This document shows positions 1 through 4,436 of a stretch of DNA of 6,011 bases, piece by piece. The stretch's first letter is position 1. Each line of letters starts with the position of its first letter. The DNA lies in NCBI GenBank assembly GCA_001804205.1, contig MHFM01000013.1, positions 8,022-14,032 on the forward strand, given 5' to 3'. A program made the position numbers and the translations under genes. This DNA comes from Omnitrophica bacterium RIFCSPLOWO2_01_FULL_45_10b (GTDB lineage: Bacteria > Omnitrophota > Omnitrophia > Omnitrophales > Danuiimicrobiaceae). The notes under the pieces were generated by a model. That model made no database searches. It had not been told where the DNA came from and was given only the letters and a program-made list of their open reading frames with translations.

Positions 1-651
1 AATTTGCTCAAGATCATCCGCAAGTTCCTTGTCCTCACGCGGTAAAATCTGCCCCATTTTTTCAATCACAGTGACCTTGGAGCCCAAACGTGCGAAAATT
101 TGTGAGAATTCAAGTCCGATAGGGCCAGCTCCCAAAATCACAATGGACTGCGGGAGGTGGTCCAGTTTGAGAGCGGTCACATTCGTAAGGGCCCCCGATT
201 CTTTGAGACCCGGAATGGGAAGCAGAATCGGACGTGAGCCCGTGGCAATCAGAAACTTGCGGCCACGAAGCTGACGGTTGCCCACTTCAAAGGTATGAGA
301 ATCCAGAAAATGCCCGTTCCCAAAAATGACTTCTACACCCATTTTCCGAAACCGCTCGGGATCGTCATTTTTTCCGATGCGGGCCTGCACACCACGCATT
401 CTTTCCATCACCTTTTTGAAATCCACCTTGTAATCACCTTCGATTCCAAACTCTTCAGAACGCTTAAAAAGGGAGGCGACTTTGGCCGACTGCACCAATC
501 GCTTCGTCGGAACACACCCCCAATGCAGGCAATCCCCGCCCAGGGATTCTTTTTCTACAAGCGCCACCTTTGCGCCCAGCTGCGAAGCCCCGCTCGCTGT
601 GACAAGCCCTCCGACTCCGCCTCCGATAATGACCAGATCATACTTTTCCAT
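1..651 (-). CDS. FAD-dependent pyridine nucleotide-disulfide oxidoreductase, MerA-like (partial, C-terminus beyond left edge)
   Basis: The 217 visible residues start at ATG 651-649 and run off the window without a stop. They show an N-terminal FAD-binding motif GGGVGG (residues 10-15), the redox-active disulfide in GGDCLHWGCVPTK (Cys41 and Cys46), ATGSRP (136-141) closing the FAD domain, and the NAD(P)H-binding motif GAGPIGLE (174-181) followed by an acidic strand end (VIEK). This is the family of dihydrolipoamide dehydrogenase, glutathione reductase and mercuric reductase, and the CLHWGCVP form is typical of the MerA-like branch. No N-terminal HMA metal-binding domain is present. The C-terminal dimerisation domain, including the catalytic His and any terminal Cys pair of true MerA, is off-window, so mercury reduction cannot be claimed. 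The start is supported by a GGGGG stretch 6 nt upstream. It overlaps the end of the VTT membrane protein gene by 14 bp. From family knowledge, this pairing recurs as adjacent or fused genes in many bacteria. Confidence 0.93.
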   Translation of the reverse strand, partial: MEKYDLVIIGGGVGGLVTASGASQLGAKVALVEKESLGGDCLHWGCVPTKRLVQSAKVASLFKRSEEFGIEGDYKVDFKKVMERMRGVQARIGKNDDPERFRKMGVEVIFGNGHFLDSHTFEVGNRQLRGRKFLIATGSRPILLPIPGLKESGALTNVTALKLDHLPQSIVILGAGPIGLEFSQIFARLGSKVTVIEKMGQILPREDKELADDLEQI

Positions 652-1318
652 AACGCGCCCCCTGGATTCGTTTATAAATGGCTGGTAAAAAAGAAATGAG
701 AACAAGCAGCAAACTTGCGATAAGAAGATTCAAAAAAGCTTTCTGATTGGCACCCTGAACGCCCTGCAAAAGCGCGTCCGCAAAGTAGGTGTAAATAAAA
801 GTGCCGGGAAGCATGCCTAAAAAGGACCCTAAAAGATAATCCCGGTATTTCACCGATGACAAACCTGCGCCAAAATTCAGTCCATTGAACGGAACAACTG
901 GAATCAAGCGCAAACGAAAGATAGTCTTGAATCCGGAACTCTGAATCCCCTTATCAAAGTCCGCGAGTTTTCCATTTTTCAGAAGCCCCTGAATAAAATC
1001 CCGACCCAGATACCGCGCTGTAAAGAAAGCGAGACTCGCCCCGAAATTAGCGGCAAGCACATTATAAATCGTACCCCAAAACATCCCGAAAACCGCGCCT
1101 CCGGTCAAGGTTAAAAGAGATCCCGGCAATGCAATCACACATCCGATACCGTAGATGAGGATAAAAACAACCGGCCCCCACCACTCGTGTCTTATCGTTT
1201 GAAAGAAGGCAAGAATACTGTCTTTGGAAACAGCCTGCGCCAGAGGTGTGGATCGGAAGATCACTCCGGCCAAAACAAGGACAGCAATAAAGGCGGCGAA
1301 TTTCAGTTTCTTATTCAT
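638..1318 (-). CDS. TVP38/TMEM64 (VTT/SNARE-associated-Golgi domain) family inner-membrane protein
   Basis: This is a 226-residue integral membrane protein with an N-terminal hydrophobic helix (about 7-22), hydrophobic segments around 49-66 and 69-100, and two C-terminal ones near 163-178 and 196-214. The VTT core is clear: a Gly-rich stretch after ALPGS (63-67), then FRLRLIPVVPFNGLNFGAGL (134-153) with the conserved Arg, Pro and Asn residues, then GMLPGTFIYTYFADAL (168-183). The length is normal for the family. Family members are polytopic proteins related to DedA and TMEM41/VMP1 and are implicated in lipid or small-solute transport, but the substrate is unknown here. The start ATG overlaps the upstream gene by 8 bp (ATGAATAA) and has GGAGG 6 nt upstream, which lies in a small hairpin (1325-1338). 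The stop overlaps the oxidoreductase start by 14 bp, so the two are likely made together. The likely role is membrane partner of the flavoprotein, which is inference. Confidence 0.93.
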   Translation of the reverse strand: MNKKLKFAAFIAVLVLAGVIFRSTPLAQAVSKDSILAFFQTIRHEWWGPVVFILIYGIGCVIALPGSLLTLTGGAVFGMFWGTIYNVLAANFGASLAFFTARYLGRDFIQGLLKNGKLADFDKGIQSSGFKTIFRLRLIPVVPFNGLNFGAGLSSVKYRDYLLGSFLGMLPGTFIYTYFADALLQGVQGANQKAFLNLLIASLLLVLISFLPAIYKRIQGARYGKV

Positions 1319-1622
1319 GCGCTCCCTCCGCCCGGAGGATCACGGCATAGTCTTTCAGGATGTTTTTAGCCCGCTGGCGGCAGGCAAGCAAATGATCCGG
1401 CTGCACCGGTCCGCCCGCTTCAATCATCGAAACCAGTTCTTGATCACTCACATCCAGAAGCGCAACGGTCGCCAGGTATTCCCGCTCCTGATCGGTGTTC
1501 ATCCGTTTCATCAATTCTTCTGTTTGAATATTTTCCACAAAGCGCATTCTGACAAGCTCAATCAGCTTTTTCATGGGAATCTGGCAATAGCAAACCGTCA
1601 CCTTCTTCTTTTGTTTATTCAT
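1311..1622 (-). CDS. Hypothetical 103-residue protein
   Basis: I do not recognise a family. The protein is soluble-looking. It starts with a basic stretch (MNKQKKKVTV), then a CYC pair (Cys11, Cys13), an amphipathic helical region (about 16-45) with QTEELMKRMNTDQEREYL, then ALLDVSDQELVSMIEAGG (55-71) and a C-terminal helix from about 76 with one more Cys (Cys81). It has no signal peptide or membrane segment. It begins 1 bp after the stop of the zinc-finger gene, with AAGGA about 7 nt ahead of the ATG, and its end overlaps the VTT gene by 8 bp, so it is embedded in the operon and very probably translated. With three cysteines beside a CHCC-type neighbour it might bind metal or respond to thiol state, which is speculation. 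Confidence 0.75.
   Translation of the reverse strand: MNKQKKKVTVCYCQIPMKKLIELVRMRFVENIQTEELMKRMNTDQEREYLATVALLDVSDQELVSMIEAGGPVQPDHLLACRQRAKNILKDYAVILRAEGAHE
1325..1338 (-). promoter_or_regulatory. Hairpin sequestering the ribosome-binding site of the VTT gene
   Basis: On the minus strand the sequence is CCTCCG, GG, CGGAGG. The second arm contains the GGAGG Shine-Dalgarno that sits 6 nt before the VTT start codon at 1318. A realistic fold is five GC-rich pairs (CCTCC with GGAGG) around a GGGC loop. It lies within the last codons of the preceding 103-residue gene, so a ribosome finishing that gene would open it. This would give obligate translational coupling. The structure is read directly; the function is inference. 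Confidence 0.5.
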
Positions 1623-1623
1623 C

Positions 1624-1866
1624 TCAGCTTCCTTTCATGCCTTCCAAATTCTTCTTCATCAAAATGGAGAATTCTTCTAAAAGCGGGGTTGGAATTTCAC
1701 CGCAACCAACTTCAAAGCGACTGTCCGCTTTTTGAGCAAGTCCGCGAATGAATTTCATACACGGGGGACATTTCCTGATATGTTCCTGGAATTCTTTTTG
1801 CGCCTCGCTTGAAGGTTTCGTCTCAGAAAACCTATAAATCAATTCGGCCGCTTCATCGCATGTCAT
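1624..1866 (-). CDS. Small zf-HC2-type zinc-finger protein (anti-sigma-factor-like)
   Basis: This 80-residue protein matches the ZAS/zf-HC2 pattern: Cys3 in MTCDEAAELIYRF, then His29, Cys33 and Cys36 in HIRKCPPCMKF, i.e. C-x25-H-x3-C-x2-C. In zinc-associated anti-sigma factors this domain clamps a sigma factor and can release it on thiol oxidation. Here the protein stops soon after the finger. It has no transmembrane helix or periplasmic sensor and ends in a short tail with one more Cys (Cys55). No sigma gene is next to it; the only sigma-like gene in view is on the other strand at 3855-4274. ATG 1866-1864 overlaps the DUF547 stop as ATGA and follows a GGGTGGGG stretch. The next gene starts 1 bp after its stop. 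It may be a cytoplasmic redox- or zinc-responsive anti-sigma or simply a structural zinc protein. The fold call is firm; the role is inferred. Confidence 0.83.
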   Translation of the reverse strand: MTCDEAAELIYRFSETKPSSEAQKEFQEHIRKCPPCMKFIRGLAQKADSRFEVGCGEIPTPLLEEFSILMKKNLEGMKGS

Positions 1867-2663
1867 GATTTCCCCACCCTTTCATTTAAGCTCCAGTCAT
1901 AGCTGAGCCATTCGATTTTGGAGTTCCCGGAGATTGCGCCAACAATACTTTCGGGGACATATTTTTTAATGAATTGGACAATCCCTCCGGTCTGTTCAAA
2001 ATCCTTCCGGAACCATTTAAAAATCGGCGACAGGTAAAGGATATTTTTGGTCTTGTCATATCTAAATTTCTCTGGAGTGGTTAAAAACTGCCTGACTTGA
2101 TCATCCAACTGTTGATCCAAAAGCTCTGCACTGTACGGTTCCTCCCGCAGTACAGGACACCCAATGGAGGCACAAACCAACGCGAAATGAATCCTCGGCT
2201 CTTTGAATTGTTTTCTCAGGATCTCGTGCTCAATTCCCCCCAGACTTGTTTTTTCCCCCAGCATCACAAAAACAGGCCGGTCCCAGACATCCGGAATTTG
2301 CTGAATGCTGTTTTCAGGAAAGGCCAGGGCTTTCCAGCTCAACCCTTTCTTCAAGGGATAAAATTGGACCACCGACAGAATTGCTCCTACGTTGTAAGCA
2401 TTCAGCCAAAATGCAATTTTTTGATTTTTCGTCCATGATTCATATTCTGCCTTTGTAACTTTCCCCATTTCTTGATAGGCATCAAGCAACGCAACCTGAT
2501 TCGCCTTCAGCTCCGAATAATTCACTCGCCCTTCACCCGCATATTGATCTAAAAATCGGTTCCACAAAGAATACTGATGATCAAAACCCGACGCTCCATA
2601 GAGGAAGGGATTTTGGGTCAAAAAAAATAATGACATGGTGAGAATAACGCCTTTACGAAACAC
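1863..2663 (-). CDS. DUF547 domain protein, probably exported
   Basis: This 266-residue protein has an N-terminal signal peptide (basic MFRK, hydrophobic core about 5-20, likely cleavage after LYGA near residue 24), then a full DUF547 domain. Family hallmarks seen are KIAFWLNAYNVGAI (82-95), LGGIEHEILR (141-150), PRIHFALVCASIGCPVLR (156-173) with Cys164 and Cys169, YLSPIFKWF (210-218) and the terminal YDWSLN (255-260). The biochemical function of DUF547 is not settled. The conserved Cys pair and His159 could be catalytic or redox-active. The start is GTG 2663-2661: GGAGGAGG lies 6 nt upstream, whereas the internal ATG at residue 10 has no such site and would cut the signal peptide. It overlaps the thioredoxin-like gene by 11 bp and the zinc-finger gene by 4 bp. 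It is probably periplasmic or membrane-anchored by an uncleaved leader. Confidence 0.92.
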   Translation of the reverse strand: MFRKGVILTMSLFFLTQNPFLYGASGFDHQYSLWNRFLDQYAGEGRVNYSELKANQVALLDAYQEMGKVTKAEYESWTKNQKIAFWLNAYNVGAILSVVQFYPLKKGLSWKALAFPENSIQQIPDVWDRPVFVMLGEKTSLGGIEHEILRKQFKEPRIHFALVCASIGCPVLREEPYSAELLDQQLDDQVRQFLTTPEKFRYDKTKNILYLSPIFKWFRKDFEQTGGIVQFIKKYVPESIVGAISGNSKIEWLSYDWSLNERVGKS

Positions 2664-2925
2664 GGCTAACCTCCTCCAAGGCTTTGCGGAGAATATGCCC
2701 CAATTCCTCAGCTGAAGGAATTCCTACGCTAATCGTTTTATCATTGAATACAAGAGTCGGTGATATTTTGATGCCTAACGAACTCGCCCTTTGACGTTCC
2801 GCGACTATGTCGATTTCTCTGAATGACACCTGCGGGAAATGTTTCAATACGTCCAGAACAAGCCGGTTCCCGTCTTCACGAGAGATACATCCATGATGGG
2901 TAAACAACTCAAGCATATAAGGCAT
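2653..2925 (-). CDS. Thioredoxin-fold protein with degraded CXXC site (single Cys)
   Basis: This 90-residue protein has the thioredoxin/glutaredoxin layout: strand MLELFTHHGC, a helix (about 16-30), strand VSFREIDI (33-40), ALGIK-like helix end, the cis-proline segment ISPTLVF with Pro56, a strand turn TISVGIP, and a C-terminal helix. At the active-site position it reads GCISRE: Cys13 is present but the second Cys is Arg16, so no dithiol exchange is possible, and it is the only Cys in the protein. It may act as a monothiol (glutathionylation or persulfide carrier) or a non-catalytic binding protein. There is no signal peptide, so it is cytoplasmic. It is the first gene after the operator-bearing spacer, with an excellent AAGGAGG 4 nt before the ATG, and overlaps the DUF547 start by 11 bp. 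The fold is confident; the function is not. Confidence 0.86.
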   Translation of the reverse strand: MPYMLELFTHHGCISREDGNRLVLDVLKHFPQVSFREIDIVAERQRASSLGIKISPTLVFNDKTISVGIPSAEELGHILRKALEEVSRVS

Positions 2926-2937
2926 TTTGCCTCCTTC

Positions 2938-2950
2938 TGCACTAAGTCTA
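2938..2950 (-). promoter_or_regulatory. Predicted activator-dependent promoter (-10 box and start site) of the six-gene operon
   Basis: Minus-strand TAGACT (2950-2945) matches 4 of 6 bases of the -10 consensus, and no recognisable -35 hexamer precedes it at 16-18 bp. If the start is A2938, the -10 box occupies exactly -12 to -7, the leader is 13 nt carrying AAGGAGG, and the palindrome at 2972-2987 is centred at -41.5. Lack of a -35 with an activator site at -41.5 is the class II Crp/Fnr arrangement. The -10 was chosen partly because of this fit. Confidence 0.45.
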
Positions 2951-2971
2951 CGGCAGGGGTTAAAAAAAGAG

Positions 2972-2987
2972 TGTCAGCTAGCTGACA
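2972..2987. promoter_or_regulatory. Perfect 16-bp palindrome, predicted Crp/Fnr-family operator
   Basis: TGTCAGCTAGCTGACA is a perfect palindrome with the geometry TGTCA-N6-TGACA, the same half-site spacing as E. coli CRP (TGTGA-N6-TCACA) and CooA sites. It lies between the Crp/Fnr gene and the operon that follows, 47 bp from the first start codon. On the minus strand it is also followed after two bases by seven T residues, so it could instead or also act as a weak terminator of the regulator mRNA (6-bp stem, CTAG loop). The perfect symmetry through the centre and its position favour a protein-binding site. Confidence 0.6.
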
Positions 2988-3017
2988 AAAAGAAGGGTTT
3001 ATTTACGAGGGAACAGC

Positions 3018-3716
3018 TTAGGCAGAAAGGGCCTGAAGGGCCTTTGAGTCTTTAACTGTAATGGTCTTCCCGACCGCATCTACCCATCCCTTAGCTTTAA
3101 AGTCACCGAAAGTGTCCGACAAAGTGGGGCGGGCTGAACCAATCAAATTGGCCAAATCCTGATGGGTCAGAGGAAGGTCGATCTTAATCGCAGAGCCAAC
3201 CGGCTCTCCAAACTGATGGGTGAGTTCGATAAGAAGCGCTGCAAGACGTTGAGGGATGGACCGAAAGATCAGATTTTCTAATCGGTTCTCGATGACTTTG
3301 CGTCTGAATCCGATCAGCTTGCTGAGCTGGATTCCAAGCTTGGGTTTCATTTCCATCATCTGCATTAAATTTTCACGGCGAAGGACACAGATGAGCAGAT
3401 CGCTATGCGCTTCGGCTTGCGTGTCTCGGGTTGTCTCTCCCATCACTTCCAGCTCACCAAAAATCTCGCCTGGTTTCAAAAATGCAAGCGTCAACTCCCG
3501 GCCATCAGGGGTCACTTTGGAAATCTTCACAACGCCTTTTTTAAGCAGGTAAATGCTTTTCCCCGGCTCGCCCGGAAGATAAATGGTTTCCTTCTTGCGA
3601 AAGGATTTTTCAACCACCACCTTGGCCATCTGCTCCATGTCTTCCTTAGACATCCACTTGAACAGATTGACCTGCTTGAGATACCAGATTTTTGCCGTAG
3701 CCGATGTGGTCGTCAT
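3018..3716 (-). CDS. Crp/Fnr-family transcriptional regulator
   Basis: This 232-residue protein, the usual size, has three parts. Residues 12-115 are a cyclic-nucleotide-binding-type beta roll (YLPGEPGKSIYLLKKGVVKI at 46-65; GEIFGELEVMGE at 83-94; Arg97). Residues 116-150 are the long dimer helix. Residues 152-232 are an HTH_Crp domain (LTHQDLANLIGSARPTLSD, 183-201). The only Cys is Cys110, so it is not an FNR-type iron-sulfur sensor. The phosphate-binding cassette FGEL...TTRDTQAEA is close to but not identical with that of cAMP-binding CRP, so the ligand is uncertain. The recognition helix aligns with CRP RETVGR as RPTLSD: Arg180 is kept, Glu181 is Pro197 and Arg185 is Asp201. The start ATG has no Shine-Dalgarno but has TATAAT only 10 nt upstream, implying a near-leaderless mRNA. 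It probably controls the downstream operon through the palindrome at 2972-2987. Confidence 0.95.
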   Translation of the reverse strand: MTTTSATAKIWYLKQVNLFKWMSKEDMEQMAKVVVEKSFRKKETIYLPGEPGKSIYLLKKGVVKISKVTPDGRELTLAFLKPGEIFGELEVMGETTRDTQAEAHSDLLICVLRRENLMQMMEMKPKLGIQLSKLIGFRRKVIENRLENLIFRSIPQRLAALLIELTHQFGEPVGSAIKIDLPLTHQDLANLIGSARPTLSDTFGDFKAKGWVDAVGKTITVKDSKALQALSA

Positions 3717-3726
3717 ATATGTCAGA

Positions 3727-3755
3727 ATTATAGGGTAAAATCGCGGTTCTGAAAC
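3727..3755 (-). promoter_or_regulatory. Promoter of the Crp/Fnr gene, near-leaderless
   Basis: A perfect minus-strand TATAAT (3732-3727) is preceded by a 17-bp spacer and a weak -35 GTTTCA (3755-3750, 3 of 6 matches). The -10 ends 10 nt before the ATG at 3716, so transcription would start about 4-6 nt before the codon and leave no room for a ribosome-binding site. The -35 lies in a small inverted repeat (GGTT, CTGA, AACC; 3745-3756), possibly a regulator site. Confidence 0.6.
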
Positions 3756-3777
3756 CTCTTATTTCAAACACAGCACT

Positions 3778-3800
3778 TTCGGCAGACACCGTCTGCCGAA
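3778..3800. repeat. Inverted repeat with 10-bp arms in the divergent spacer
   Basis: TTCGGCAGAC (3778-3787) and its exact complement GTCTGCCGAA (3791-3800) are separated by ACC. Neither strand has a T-run after it, so it is unlikely to be an intrinsic terminator. It sits about 69 bp upstream of the predicted start of the Crp/Fnr mRNA and 55 bp before the sigma-like gene, a good place for an operator acting on one or both genes. It does not resemble the TGTCA-type palindrome at 2972-2987, so a different protein would bind it. Confidence 0.6.
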
Positions 3801-3854
3801 TTCCTACCCTGGAGAACTCTTTAAGATGAGCAACAATTATCCGTTAAATTTAAT

Positions 3855-4274
3855 ATGTGGAAGGCCTACCATAAAATTCTGAAGGAATATGGAAAAATTC
3901 CAATTGCTGAAGAAAGACGCTTGATTGCAAAAGCTCAAAAGGGCTCTAAGAAGTGTATCGAGGAAATCGTCCTGCGGCACATCGGCTTTGTCATTTTCAG
4001 GATTCGCCGGAAAGTCTTCCCGGAACACCTCAAGCGTTTTGGGGAGGATTTGCTTTCCGATTCCCTGCCGATTTTGTATCAAAAAATTCAAAGCTACGAT
4101 CTCGAATATCGGGATAGACGCGGCCATCCGAAGCCTGTCAAATTTGTTTCTTATATCTGGAAGAGAATCGACGGGCACATTATCGATTCATTGAAAAAGG
4201 AAATCGCTAAAGACAAAAAAGCGAAGTTCGAGGAAGCTCTCTATGCGGATGATCGGGATGAAGAATGCGGTTAA
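3855..4274 (+). CDS. Short sigma70-like protein (region 1.2/2 only)
   Basis: This 139-residue protein resembles the core-binding part of sigma70-family factors. An N-terminal helix ends in IAEERRLIAKAQKGSKKCIE (17-36), then comes EIVLRHIGFVIFRIRRKVF (37-55, regions 1.2-2.1), then GEDLLSDSLPILYQKIQSYDLE (63-84, region 2.2), and KFVSYIWKRIDGHIIDSLKKE (96-116, regions 2.3/2.4). A charged tail ends at 139. Regions 3 and 4, which read the -35 element, are absent, and the 162 bp after the stop are too short to hold them in any frame. It is either a true short factor working with a partner, an inhibitor that occupies core polymerase, or a truncated gene. ATG 3855 has no Shine-Dalgarno, and the frame is closed by TAA at 3822. 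A better-placed ATG in another frame lies at 3826. It diverges from the Crp/Fnr gene. Confidence 0.75.
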   Translation: MWKAYHKILKEYGKIPIAEERRLIAKAQKGSKKCIEEIVLRHIGFVIFRIRRKVFPEHLKRFGEDLLSDSLPILYQKIQSYDLEYRDRRGHPKPVKFVSYIWKRIDGHIIDSLKKEIAKDKKAKFEEALYADDRDEECG

Positions 4275-4295
4275 GAATTATTTATAAATAAGTTC

Positions 4296-4400
4296 GCTCT
4301 TAAGTTCGTGAAAGTAAGAGCAAAAATGCGCAAGGTTCATGAAATCTCTTTTTCAATAATTTTTAAACCGGGTAAGAGGCCCCGGAAAGTAAGGGCAAAT
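4296..4400. repeat. Hairpins and imperfect direct repeat between convergent genes
   Basis: This 162-bp spacer between the sigma-like and Fic stops holds GCTCTTA (4296-4302) with its complement TAAGAGC (4315-4321). It also holds CCGGG (4368-4372) with CCCGG (4381-4385), and a direct repeat of GAAAGTAAGRGCAAA starting at 4310 and 4385 (75-bp offset, one mismatch over 15). The GC hairpin, read on the minus strand, is followed by TTTAAAAATT, so it may be a weak terminator for the Fic mRNA. No clear terminator for the sigma-like gene is visible. Confidence 0.4.
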
Positions 4401-4436
4401 TTAATAATGAAGGACTGACAAGGCGGTGCAGATAAT

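Noticed and set aside
1..651. True mercuric reductase (merA)
   Set aside because: There is no N-terminal HMA domain, the C-terminal Cys pair is out of view, and no mer genes are nearby; only MerA-like can be supported.
295..699. Plus-strand open frame opposite the flavoprotein gene
   Set aside because: It is antisense to a clear FAD/NAD-binding protein and its translation has no family features.
1224..1751. Plus-strand 175-codon open frame
   Set aside because: It lies opposite three overlapping minus-strand genes with good ribosome sites, and the His/Leu/Phe-rich product looks like an antisense shadow.
2097..2458. Plus-strand open frames
   Set aside because: They are antisense to the conserved core of DUF547.
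3018..3716. Regulator as an oxygen-sensing FNR
   Set aside because: It lacks the N-terminal cysteine cluster; the protein has a single Cys at 110.
3256..3752. Plus-strand open frames across the Crp/Fnr gene and its promoter
   Set aside because: They are antisense to an unambiguous Crp/Fnr protein and no ribosome-binding site was seen.
3837..4194. Alternative frames overlapping the sigma-like gene on both strands
   Set aside because: Only the frame beginning at 3855 shows recognisable sigma region 2 features.
4326..4418. 30-codon plus-strand open frame after the sigma-like gene
   Set aside because: Weak ribosome site, low-complexity basic product and overlap with repeats and hairpins; not a convincing gene.
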